Assembly: GCA_039934635.1 (NCBI GenBank)
Contig: JBDTLT010000001.1
Coordinates: 62,001-126,000, forward strand
DNA from: DATLFA01 sp039934635
Lineage (GTDB): Bacteria > Actinomycetota > Acidimicrobiia > Acidimicrobiales > WLNW01
Reading direction: 5' to 3'
Length of the DNA: 64,000 bases
The position numbers and the translations under genes were made by a program. Each line of letters starts with the position of its first letter. Position 1 is the first letter of the stretch. A model generated the notes under the pieces. The model had not been told where the DNA came from. It saw only the letters and a program-made list of their open reading frames with translations, and made no database searches. This document shows, one piece after another, positions 43,475-51,211 of this stretch.

Positions 43475-43887
43475 AAGTCGGCGTCGGGCTCGGCGATCAC
43501 ACGGTCGAAGATGCGCAGCGCGTCGAGCGCCACGGGCATGCCGCCGTAGACCGACATCTGCAGCAGCACTTCACGGACCTTGTCCGGTGGGTTGCTGCGC
43601 AGGGCGATACGGATGTGCGCGGTGAGCTCGTCCGTGCGGGCGAGCACCGTCAACGCCGCGACAGCGCACAGCTCGCGGACATCGGTCGGTAAAATGTTGC
43701 GCGAGTAGCACCCGTTGATGATGAACTCGTTCATGATGCGGGCCCAATCGGGGTCCACCCGGTCGGCCCATCGGCGGTTGTTGCGTTCCATGAACGCGTC
43801 GCCACCGGGGCCGAACATCTCGACCGCGGCTTGGCGGCCCCGTTGGCTCAAGTACTCGCCGCCGGTCGTTGCGTCGTCATCGCTCAC
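43471..43887 (-). CDS. Carboxymuconolactone decarboxylase-family protein
   Basis: A 138-residue protein of the CMD/AhpD-like helical family, of PcaC type: QRGRQAAVEMFG at the N-terminus and a central VRELCAVAALTVLARTDELTAHIRIALRSN with the family helix that ends in His. No Cys-x2-Cys is present, so a decarboxylase or related role is more likely than peroxidase-like activity. The classical member acts in the protocatechuate branch of the beta-ketoadipate pathway, but no pca genes are linked. GTG start with GGAGG 6 nt upstream. It ends on the same CTAG as the M23 gene. Confidence 0.85.
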   Translation of the reverse strand: MSDDDATTGGEYLSQRGRQAAVEMFGPGGDAFMERNNRRWADRVDPDWARIMNEFIINGCYSRNILPTDVRELCAVAALTVLARTDELTAHIRIALRSNPPDKVREVLLQMSVYGGMPVALDALRIFDRVIAEPDADF

Positions 43888-43910
43888 GTCATACCTCCCT
43901 CGAAGTTGCC

Positions 43911-43923
43911 CAACGCTACGTTG
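43911..43923. promoter_or_regulatory. Palindromic divergent promoter with overlapping -10 boxes
   Basis: CAACGCTACGTTG: arms CAACG and CGTTG around CTA. The plus strand reads TACGTT (43917-43922) and the minus strand TAGCGT (43913-43918), so the two candidate -10 boxes overlap by two bases. Confidence 0.35.
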
Positions 43924-44008
43924 CCCCGCGGGTGAGGGGGCTGCTGCACGAGCTCACACGCGTCGGCGGAGTTTTCCGTCTGCCGCCACATGTGCTGCGC
44001 TAGCGACC

Positions 44009-44662
44009 ATGGACGACGATCTCGAGCTGATGCATACCCGCGGATACGACGTCAGGGGCTACTGGCGGCGCGACGGCATGCTGGTCATCAAAGGTGCCGT
44101 GCGTGACCAGCTGCCGACCCGGCTCTACGACATCGACGACGACACGCCGCTCGTGATGCACCACATGGAGGTCGCGCTCACCGTCGAGCTGCCTGATCTG
44201 CTCATCAAAGAGGTGGACGTCGAATTCCTCGCGCATCCGCATCACGCGTGCCCATCGGTAATCGACCACTATCACCATCTCGTCGGGCTCTCCATCGCGC
44301 GCGGCTTCACCCACAAGGTGCGAGAGCTCTTCGGTGGTCCGCGTGGGTGTACGCACACCACTGCGTTGTTGCAGGCGATGGCGCCGGTGGCGATGCAATG
44401 CAAGCTCGCGAGCCGGATGATGGGACTGCGGCAGTCAGGTGATGCCACGCAGCCACTGGCCGCCGACACGTTGAATTCGCCCGAGATGCGCGCCCTGCGC
44501 GCTGCGGGCAACCGCAACACGTGCCATGTTTGGGCCGAGGATGGCGGGCACATCCAACGCATCCTCGACGGAACGGGCACCGAGTTGCCGATTCCGATCA
44601 GCGTGCGCATACGCGAGCGCGGCGGCGATCCCGACGAATGGCGGCGCCAGCGCTGGGGTTGA
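44009..44662 (+). CDS. DUF2889-family protein
   Basis: A 217-residue protein of the DUF2889 family, recognised from VRGYWRRDGMLVIKGAVRD near residue 15, the hydrophobic strand MEVALTVELPDLLIKEVDVEF, and the signature FGGPRGCTHTTALLQAM with a conserved Cys and His. The function is not established for the family. It often lies near acyl-CoA or aromatic catabolic genes in actinobacteria, as here: the acyl-CoA synthetase gene starts 28 nt downstream. The ATG at 44009 is the first plausible start; earlier frame is antisense to the decarboxylase-like gene. Confidence 0.75.
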   Translation: MDDDLELMHTRGYDVRGYWRRDGMLVIKGAVRDQLPTRLYDIDDDTPLVMHHMEVALTVELPDLLIKEVDVEFLAHPHHACPSVIDHYHHLVGLSIARGFTHKVRELFGGPRGCTHTTALLQAMAPVAMQCKLASRMMGLRQSGDATQPLAADTLNSPEMRALRAAGNRNTCHVWAEDGGHIQRILDGTGTELPIPISVRIRERGGDPDEWRRQRWG

Positions 44663-44690
44663 CAGACTCGGCGCAGCGGGGGGCAGCGGG

Positions 44691-46187
44691 GTGAACGAGC
44701 CGACACTGTGGGATGTACTCGAGCGGCGGGTCGCCGCGACTCCTGACCGTCTCTGCGTGGTCGACGAGCGCGGGGTCCGCCTGTCCTTCGCCGAGTTGGC
44801 GGACAACGCGCGTGAGGTCGCCGCCGGGCTCCACGATCTGGGCGTGCGTCCGGGGCAGGTGATCGCGTGGCAGTTGCCCACGTGGATCGAGACGGTGGTG
44901 GTGTTCACAGCGCTCAGCCGTCTCGACGTGGTGCAGGTGCCGCTGCTTCCGATCTACCGGTCGCGCGAAGTCGACCACGCATTGCGTACGACCGGCGCCG
45001 AGGTCCTCATCTCGAACGCACCGTCGACCGAGACGCCTGCCAGTGTGGTGCGCCACATCGTGCTCGATCGACGATCGTTGCCGCGCGGCGACGTCGCGCG
45101 CCTGCCGTCGGCGGCGACCGATGCGAGTTCCGTGCGGTGGATCTTCCACACGTCGGGTACGACGGCCGCGCCAAAGGGGGCGCGGCACACCGACTCGTCG
45201 ATCATTGCCGCGTCGCAGAGCTACGTCGATGCGATCGGGCTCACGGCCGACGATCGGCTACCGATCAACTTCCCGATTGCGCACATCGGCGGCCTCGTCG
45301 TGCAGTGCTGTTCCTTCCTCGCCGGCTCGGCGAACATCTTCGTCGAGCGATTCGATCCGACAACGGTGATCGACGTGCTGGCTCGCGAGCAGGTGACATT
45401 GCCCGGCGTCTCACAGGTGTTCCATCTCGCGTACATGGATGCCCAGCGGCGCCAGCCGCAGCGGGCCCTGTTCCCCCACGCACGCGGCTACACCAACGGC
45501 GGCGCGGCCAAGAACCCTGAGCTCCACTATCAACTCACCGAATTGATGGGCGTGGGCCTGTATTCGAACTACGGCATGACCGAATGCCCGTTCGCGTTGT
45601 GTACGCCGTTGTCTGCGCCCGACGACAAGCGAGCGACCACCGAGGGGCGGCCGGTGCAGGGCCTGCACGTTCGCATCGTCGACGCCGACGAACATGACGT
45701 CGCCCCGGGTGGCACCGGAGAGATCCGTCTGCAAGGGCCGATGGTGTTCGCCGGATACGTCGACGCGTCGCTCGACGTGAATGCGTTCGACGCGCAGGGC
45801 TTCTTCCGAACCGGCGACCTCGCGCGAGAAGACAGCGACGGCTACGTGCAGATCGTCGGCCGCCTGAAGGACATCATCATTCGCAAGGGTGAGAACATCA
45901 GCGCCAAAGAGGTCGAAGACCTTTTGTTCGAACATCCGGCCGTCCGCGAGGTCGCGGTGGTCGGGGTGCCCGACCCGCGCACCGGCGAACGGTGCTGCGC
46001 GGTGATCGTCGCCACCGACCCTGCCGTGCCGCTGCCGGTGGGCTCGATGAGCGCGTACCTGCGCGATGCCGGGCTGATGGTGCAGAAGATCCCGGAGCAA
46101 TGGATTGCCGTCGATGCGCTGCCGCGCAATCAAGTCGGCAAGGTCTTGAAGAACGAGCTGCGCGCCCACGTGATCGCGCGGGAATGA
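44691..46187 (+). CDS. AMP-dependent acyl-CoA synthetase / ligase
   Basis: A 498-residue ANL-superfamily enzyme. The phosphate loop is IFHTSGTTAAPKGARHTD, the acyl/adenylate motif lies in YSNYGMTECPFALCTP, the hinge is in FRTGDLAREDSDGYVQIVGRLKD, and the C-terminal lysine is in LPRNQVGKVLKNELR. It activates a carboxylic acid to its CoA thioester in two steps with ATP. The size and motifs match the medium/long-chain or cyclohexane-carboxylate-type group rather than acetyl-CoA synthetase. GTG at 44691 is chosen because G-rich GGGGGG lies upstream. It leads an operon with VOC, SDR, thioesterase and two acyl-CoA dehydrogenase genes. Confidence 0.93.
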   Translation: MNEPTLWDVLERRVAATPDRLCVVDERGVRLSFAELADNAREVAAGLHDLGVRPGQVIAWQLPTWIETVVVFTALSRLDVVQVPLLPIYRSREVDHALRTTGAEVLISNAPSTETPASVVRHIVLDRRSLPRGDVARLPSAATDASSVRWIFHTSGTTAAPKGARHTDSSIIAASQSYVDAIGLTADDRLPINFPIAHIGGLVVQCCSFLAGSANIFVERFDPTTVIDVLAREQVTLPGVSQVFHLAYMDAQRRQPQRALFPHARGYTNGGAAKNPELHYQLTELMGVGLYSNYGMTECPFALCTPLSAPDDKRATTEGRPVQGLHVRIVDADEHDVAPGGTGEIRLQGPMVFAGYVDASLDVNAFDAQGFFRTGDLAREDSDGYVQIVGRLKDIIIRKGENISAKEVEDLLFEHPAVREVAVVGVPDPRTGERCCAVIVATDPAVPLPVGSMSAYLRDAGLMVQKIPEQWIAVDALPRNQVGKVLKNELRAHVIARE

Positions 46188-46197
46188 GGAGCATCTG

Positions 46198-46647
46198 ATG
46201 AATCCATCGGTCAATCGAATGAGTCATGTCGTGTACTGCGTGCGGCCCGAGAACTTCGAGGCCGCAACCAAGCTGTGGAGTACGGCGCTCGGAGTCACAT
46301 TCGATCAGCTCGACATGCACGACGGCAGCCTGCGCGTCTCGTTCTCGCTCCAACACGGTGTCGAAGTGATCGCGCCCGCGGCCAACGGCCCACAGAAGTT
46401 CCACGACTTTCTCGCCACCAACGGCGAAGGTGTCTACACCGTCGTGTACGTCGTATCCGATCTCGACGCGGCCGAGGCCGAAGTCGTCGCGCAAGGAGTA
46501 GACGTGGCCGATCGCCTCGTGTACACCGGTCGCCGTCCGTGGTCCGAAGAGTGGGCAGTGCTCGAAGAGCGCGTGCTGCCACCGGTGCACGGGATGCGTA
46601 TCACGGTCGCCCGCATGGAGCGCCACGACGAAGGGAATGGGCGATGA
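46198..46647 (+). CDS. Glyoxalase/VOC-superfamily protein
   Basis: A 149-residue vicinal-oxygen-chelate protein. NRMSHVVYCVRPENFEAATKLW contains the first metal His, GSLRVSFSLQHGVEVIAPA the second strand with a likely His/Glu, and GEGVYTVVYVVSDLDAAEAEV repeats the beta-alpha-beta-beta unit. VOC proteins isomerise, epimerise or cleave with a divalent metal (glyoxalase, methylmalonyl-CoA epimerase, dioxygenase). An epimerase-type role on an acyl-CoA would suit the neighbours but is not shown. Shine-Dalgarno TGAGGAG precedes the ATG. Overlaps the SDR gene by ATGA. Confidence 0.8.
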   Translation: MNPSVNRMSHVVYCVRPENFEAATKLWSTALGVTFDQLDMHDGSLRVSFSLQHGVEVIAPAANGPQKFHDFLATNGEGVYTVVYVVSDLDAAEAEVVAQGVDVADRLVYTGRRPWSEEWAVLEERVLPPVHGMRITVARMERHDEGNGR

Positions 46648-47450
46648 CCTACAGCGACAACTCACCGGTGCCCGACTATTTCGGGCGACTGCGCCTCGAT
46701 GGTCGCTCGTTCGTCGTGCTCGGCGCGGGGCAAGGAATCGGACGGCAGACGACGCACGCGCTGAGCCAAGCGGGAGCATCGTTGTTGTGCGTCGACAACG
46801 ACGAGCGCCGCGCGACCGAGATTGCACAAGAGGTCGGCGGCGTGCCGTGCGTGGCCGACATACGCGACCGAGAACAGGTCGAGCGCGTGGTCAGCGAAGC
46901 AATTGCTGCGTTCGGATCGCTCCACGGCATGGTCGACATCGTCGGCGCGGCGCGGTACAGCAGGTTCGTCGCGACGACCGATGACGAATGGGAATGGACC
47001 TTCGACATGGTGCTGCGACATGCGTTCCTGGTAGCACAGGTCGGTGGGCGCGCCCTCGCCGACGGCGGCGGGGGAGTGCTCGCATTCGTGGCATCGATCA
47101 GTGGATTGACCAGCTCGCCCATGCACGCCGCATATGGCGCGGCGAAGGCCGCGCTCATGTCGCTCGTGCGCTCGGTGGCGGTCGAGCTCGGGCCCCGCGG
47201 CGTGCGGGTCAACGCGGTGGCGCCGGGCGGCACGTTGACGCCGCGCATGCTGGAGGTGCTGAGCGCCGAAGAGCGAGAGTCGATGGCGCAGCTCGTTCCC
47301 ACGCGGCGAATGTCGCAACCCTCTGACATCGCAGGAAGCCTCTTGTTCGCGGTCAGCGATCTCGCGGCAAACGTGACGGGACAGGTACTCGTCGTGGATG
47401 GCGGCGGGCACATCGCCTACCCCTATCCCGTGGACCAGCTCGATGACTGA
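46644..47450 (+). CDS. Short-chain dehydrogenase/reductase
   Basis: A 268-residue SDR with an N-terminal extension (residues 1-20) before the Rossmann motif LGAGQGIGRQTT. LCVDNDERRA gives the NAD-type acidic residue. VDIVGAARYSRF replaces the NNAG signature, VASISGLT the serine strand, YGAAK is YxxxK, and VAPGGTLTPRM the loop. The missing NNAG is unusual but occurs in such clusters. It overlaps the VOC gene by ATGA and the thioesterase gene by 8 nt, so translation is coupled throughout. Confidence 0.88.
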   Translation: MTYSDNSPVPDYFGRLRLDGRSFVVLGAGQGIGRQTTHALSQAGASLLCVDNDERRATEIAQEVGGVPCVADIRDREQVERVVSEAIAAFGSLHGMVDIVGAARYSRFVATTDDEWEWTFDMVLRHAFLVAQVGGRALADGGGGVLAFVASISGLTSSPMHAAYGAAKAALMSLVRSVAVELGPRGVRVNAVAPGGTLTPRMLEVLSAEERESMAQLVPTRRMSQPSDIAGSLLFAVSDLAANVTGQVLVVDGGGHIAYPYPVDQLDD

Positions 47451-47829
47451 TTCTCCCAGTGCGGTGCCCGTCGGTCTCACGAACGATGTCGTCGTCGAGG
47501 TGACCGACGCGATGACACCGGGCCACGTGGCTGCACTCGTCATTTCCACGCCGTCGTTGGTGTCGATCATCGAAGGCGCGTGCCGCCGTGCTGTGTTGGC
47601 GCACTTGCCGCCCGGCCACGACACGGTGGGCACACACGTATGTGTCAGCCACGAGGGCGTGGCGCTCGTGGGTCATTCCGTCAACGTGCGCTGCGAGCTC
47701 ACCGAAGTGAACGGCCGCCATTTGCTCTTCGCCGTCTCGGTCGACGGGCCGAGTGGTGCGGTGAGTCGCGGTACGCACCGCCGCGCCATCGTCGACCCCT
47801 CCCGATTCGCGCGAGCCGACAAGCCCTGA
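47443..47829 (+). CDS. FlK-like hot-dog thioesterase
   Basis: A 128-residue single hot-dog protein like fluoroacetyl-CoA thioesterase FlK and its actinobacterial relatives. TPSLVSIIEGACRRAV contains Thr36 and Glu44, and GTHVCVSHEG contains His70. The spacing Thr-8-Glu-26-His is identical to FlK's Thr42-Glu50-His76. It hydrolyses an acyl-CoA thioester, perhaps clearing a dead-end intermediate of the operon's pathway. Specificity for fluoroacetyl-CoA is not implied; that requires additional residues that cannot be judged by eye. The start overlaps the SDR stop by 8 nt, and the acyl-CoA dehydrogenase gene starts 1 nt after its stop. Confidence 0.82.
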   Translation: MTDSPSAVPVGLTNDVVVEVTDAMTPGHVAALVISTPSLVSIIEGACRRAVLAHLPPGHDTVGTHVCVSHEGVALVGHSVNVRCELTEVNGRHLLFAVSVDGPSGAVSRGTHRRAIVDPSRFARADKP

Positions 47830-47830
47830 G

Positions 47831-48838
47831 ATGCAGCTGTCGCTCGACATCGATCAGCAAGCGATTGTGGCCGCGTTCGACAAGTTCTTCTCGCGCGAGT
47901 CGTCGCCGGCGCGCGTGCGGGCGGCCGAGCCGACAGGATTCGACGCGTCGCTGTGGCAGGCGTTGGTCGGGGTCGGTGGCCCGGGCATCGCGGTAGCGAC
48001 CGAACTCGGCGGTGGCGGAGGGTCCTTACTCGACGCCGCGCTCGTCGCCGAGCAACATGGCCGCCGGTTGGCGCCCGCGCCGCTCGTCGAGTCGTCGGTG
48101 GCGTTGCGCTTGCTCGCGCGATGCGCAGATGTCGGTCGAGCAAACATCGAGCGCGTGCTCGAAGGGGCCGACGTGCTCACGCTGGCGTTGCACCCCGCGC
48201 AAGCGGGCATCGCCCATTTGGTGCCGTGGGGCGCAGTTGCCGATCTCGTGATCGTTCTCGACGGCGATGCTCTGCTGCTGGTGCAACCAGCATCGCGGTT
48301 CGCGCAGGTCGGCCTAGCTGCGGAAGCACTCGGTGACGTGGCGAGGGCCGACGCGCATGTGATCGAGTTGGTTCGTGGTGCGGATGCCTCGGTGTACTTC
48401 GAGTGCGCTGTCGACGAATGGCGCGTGCTGAAGGCGGCGGCATTGGTGGGCTTGGCCGGCGAGGCACTCGCATTGGCACTTGCGTACGTGCGGCAGCGCC
48501 ACCAGTTCGGGCGCCCGATCGGTTCGTTCCAAGCGCTCGCGCATGGTTTGGTCGACGTGGCGACCGCCCTCGACGGCGCGCGACTCCTCGCCTTCGAAGC
48601 CGCGTGGGCGCTCGATGGCAACCCCGCCGAGCGCACGCGGGCGTCGATGGCGTTCGCATTCGCGGCAGACACCGCGGCGAAGACCACCGCCAATGCACTG
48701 CACTGCCACGGCGGCTACGGATTCATGGCGGAGTACGACGTGCAGCTGTATCACCGACGCGCGAAGTCGTGGGCACTGGTGCACGACTCCGTTCGTGGCG
48801 AACTGTCGCATCTTGCGTCCGTGCTGTGGGGAGCATGA
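47831..48838 (+). CDS. Acyl-CoA dehydrogenase, short subunit of a probable heteromeric pair
   Basis: A 335-residue acyl-CoA dehydrogenase-like protein, shorter than the usual 380-390. It has LAYVRQRHQFGRPIGSFQAL, the central substrate/FAD motif, and the C-terminal HCHGGYGFMAEYDVQLYHRR. The N-terminal alpha domain is present but the middle beta domain looks reduced. Adjacent short/long pairs form alpha2-beta2 enzymes in mycobacterial steroid side-chain degradation (FadE28-FadE29, ChsE1-ChsE2), and the next gene starts 1 nt after this stop. One subunit of such pairs often lacks the catalytic base. A substrate of that bulky type is plausible but not proved. Confidence 0.88.
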   Translation: MQLSLDIDQQAIVAAFDKFFSRESSPARVRAAEPTGFDASLWQALVGVGGPGIAVATELGGGGGSLLDAALVAEQHGRRLAPAPLVESSVALRLLARCADVGRANIERVLEGADVLTLALHPAQAGIAHLVPWGAVADLVIVLDGDALLLVQPASRFAQVGLAAEALGDVARADAHVIELVRGADASVYFECAVDEWRVLKAAALVGLAGEALALALAYVRQRHQFGRPIGSFQALAHGLVDVATALDGARLLAFEAAWALDGNPAERTRASMAFAFAADTAAKTTANALHCHGGYGFMAEYDVQLYHRRAKSWALVHDSVRGELSHLASVLWGA

Positions 48839-48839
48839 C

Positions 48840-50012
48840 ATGGAGTTCGGTTGGAGCGCCGAAGCACTACAGCTGCGAGATGACGCGCGGGCGTTGTTCG
48901 GCGAGATGGTCACCGATGAGGTGCGCGCCCGTGTGCGGGAAACGGGTACGCATGACGATTCGCGGGTCCGACGGGCGCTCGCCGAAAAAGGCTGGTTGAG
49001 CGCGCATTGGCCACCGGACGAAGGGGGTCGAGGCTGGGACGGTCTCACCGTCGCCGCGCTCTTCGACGAAGCGGGCCGGAGCGGCGCACCCTTCGAGGGC
49101 TATCTCAACACCATGCTCGTCGCCGAGTTGCTGCGGCGCGTCGGTAGCGAACAGCAACGGGCCGAAGTCCTCCCTCGGCTCGTGCGGGGCGAGGCCCTCG
49201 TGGCGCTCGGCATCAGCGAGCCCGAATCCGGATCCGATGCCGCCGCCGCCAAGCTGCGCGCCGAACGAGACGGTGACGGCTGGCGACTGGACGGGCAGAA
49301 GATGTTCACGACGTTCGCCGAGGTAGCCGACTACGTCCTAGTTCTCGCCCGCACGAATCCAGACGTCGCGAAGCATCGCGGGCTGACGACCTTCCTCGTA
49401 CCCACGCAGAGCGAAGGCTTCTCTTTGGCCCCGGTTGCGACGATGGGTGGTGAGCGCACGAACATCACCTTCTACACCGACTTGTACGTGCCGGATGACG
49501 CGCGCGTCGGTGCCATCGATGACGGCTGGACGATGATGGGCCTCGTGTTGTCGCTCGAGCGCGGCGTGTTTCCCGTCGTGCCGGGACGCTGCGCGCGGTT
49601 GCTCGAACAGGCCGTCGAATGGGCGCGCTCGCAGCGTGACCCGGTTGGTCGATCTCGCCTCGCCGACCCTGTCGTGCGCGAACAACTGGCGTGGATCGCG
49701 ATCACCAACGAGGTGGGACGCTTGCTCGCCCTACGCACCGTGGCGACGCACGCAGAGGGCAGGGTTCCCGTGGTCGAGGGGTCGATGACGAAGCTCTTCA
49801 CCACCGAGGCGATGCAGCACGTCGCGGCCACCCTGCTCGACATCGTCGGTGTCGATGGTTTGATCGCGGACGGTTCGGGGGGCGCTATCGGCGGCGGCGT
49901 CTTCGAACGCGCCTACCGGCACGCCCCACTCGAGACGATCACCGGCGGCACGAGCGAGATCCAACGCGACATCATCGCCACCGCCGGCCTTGGATTGCCC
50001 CGCTCGCGCTAG
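48840..50012 (+). CDS. Acyl-CoA dehydrogenase, long subunit of a probable heteromeric pair
   Basis: A 390-residue acyl-CoA dehydrogenase: LGISEPESGSDAAAAKLRA, the flavin/substrate loop; QKMFTTFAEVADYVLVLART; and the C-terminal FAD signature ETITGGTSEIQRDIIATAGLGLPR. The ATG at 48840 is used because the long open frame upstream overlaps the preceding gene in another frame and homology starts here. Partner of the gene at 47831. It is the last gene of the ligase operon and ends on a CTAG shared with the convergent CoA-transferase gene, so no terminator hairpin is present between them. Confidence 0.9.
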   Translation: MEFGWSAEALQLRDDARALFGEMVTDEVRARVRETGTHDDSRVRRALAEKGWLSAHWPPDEGGRGWDGLTVAALFDEAGRSGAPFEGYLNTMLVAELLRRVGSEQQRAEVLPRLVRGEALVALGISEPESGSDAAAAKLRAERDGDGWRLDGQKMFTTFAEVADYVLVLARTNPDVAKHRGLTTFLVPTQSEGFSLAPVATMGGERTNITFYTDLYVPDDARVGAIDDGWTMMGLVLSLERGVFPVVPGRCARLLEQAVEWARSQRDPVGRSRLADPVVREQLAWIAITNEVGRLLALRTVATHAEGRVPVVEGSMTKLFTTEAMQHVAATLLDIVGVDGLIADGSGGAIGGGVFERAYRHAPLETITGGTSEIQRDIIATAGLGLPRSR

Positions 50013-51211
50013 ACGATGCCGGACGCGCGCAGGCGGTCGAGCTCGGCGGGGGTGATGCCGAGCTCGTCGCACCAGATTTGTTCGTTGTGTTGGCCGAGCG
50101 TGGGCGCGGGCGTGGGCACGATGGGTGCGGCACCGACGACGCGTGGGTGGGGAGCCTGCTGCACGTGCGGCCCGATGGTGGGATCGTCGATCGTGACGAG
50201 GTCGCCGCGCGCGGCGAGGTGCGCGTTGGCGAATATGTCCGGCGCTCCGGCGACGCGTCCGAATGGCGCGCCGCACGAGAGGCATCGGCGCTCGACCTCG
50301 TCGGTGCGCTGCGAGTGAACCCATGAGGCGACGAGGCCGTTGATCTCGCTGCCGTGCGCGACGCGCGCGTCGCTGGAGGCAAAGCGTTCGTCGGACAGCA
50401 GATCCTCGCGATCCATGGCCTTCACCAAACGCGCGAAGTTCGCGTCGGACCCACCGACGAGGGCGACGTGATCACCGTCGGCGGTGAGATACACGTCGAG
50501 CGGCGCGACGCTCGACGGACGGTTGCCTTCGCGATGGCGCTCGACGCCGAGCCTGTCGTAGGCCGCCACCGTCCACTCGGTGAGGCGCAGCGCGGCCGAG
50601 TGCGTGGCGAGGTCGATGACGACCGGTCCGAGCTCGTCGCCGGCGGGCTCGTCGAGCAGCGCCGCGAGCGCCGCGGTCGCTCCGGAAACGCCGGCGAGCT
50701 GTTCGGCCAGGCGTACGCCGAACGGGACGGGCGGTCGCTCGGGCTGCCCCGTGAGCCCGAGCAGGCCGCTCATCGCCAGAGCGACGACCTCAGGCGCCTC
50801 CTGAGCCGCCTCTGGGCCGGCCTGGCCCCGCCCGCTGAACCGCACGAGCGCCCGTGGCCCTCGGAGCCCCTCGAGGCCGAGGTCGAGCGCCTCGAGGCCC
50901 CCGGGCCCGAGGCATTCGCCGATGACCGCCGCGCCTTCGAGCAGGCGCCGGGCCAGTGCTCTGCCCTCGGGATGGGCCAGCGCGCAGGTCACGCTGCGCG
51001 ACGAGCGGGCCGCGACGGCCCATGTGAGTGAATGGTCGCCGGCAAAGGGCCCGCGACGACGCAGGTCGTCACCCCTTGCGGGTGCCTCGATGCGAATGAC
51101 GTCGGCACCCTGCTCGCCCAGCACCGCGCCGAACATCGACAGTGCGGTGCCGCTGCCGACCAGTACCGCGCGGACGCCCGCCAATAGCGCGTCGTCGGCG
51201 TTGGCGATCAC
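50009..51211 (-). CDS. Family III CoA transferase with Glu at the catalytic Asp position
   Basis: A 400-residue CaiB/BaiF protein. LAGVRAVLVGSGTALSMFG, GADVIRIEAPARGDDLRRRG and SVTCALAHPEGRALARRL give the N-terminal Rossmann domain. Where the family has the anhydride-forming Asp (FRC Asp169), this protein has GVRLAEQLAGVSG, placing Glu170 there. Other CoA transferases of the window keep Asp. The C-terminus (LGQHNEQIWCDELGITPAEL) is normal. GTG at 51209-51211 shares GTGA with the stop of the hydratase-like gene, so the two are co-translated. The protein might be a non-catalytic partner of the one at 54019. Confidence 0.88.
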   Translation of the reverse strand: MIANADDALLAGVRAVLVGSGTALSMFGAVLGEQGADVIRIEAPARGDDLRRRGPFAGDHSLTWAVAARSSRSVTCALAHPEGRALARRLLEGAAVIGECLGPGGLEALDLGLEGLRGPRALVRFSGRGQAGPEAAQEAPEVVALAMSGLLGLTGQPERPPVPFGVRLAEQLAGVSGATAALAALLDEPAGDELGPVVIDLATHSAALRLTEWTVAAYDRLGVERHREGNRPSSVAPLDVYLTADGDHVALVGGSDANFARLVKAMDREDLLSDERFASSDARVAHGSEINGLVASWVHSQRTDEVERRCLSCGAPFGRVAGAPDIFANAHLAARGDLVTIDDPTIGPHVQQAPHPRVVGAAPIVPTPAPTLGQHNEQIWCDELGITPAELDRLRASGIV

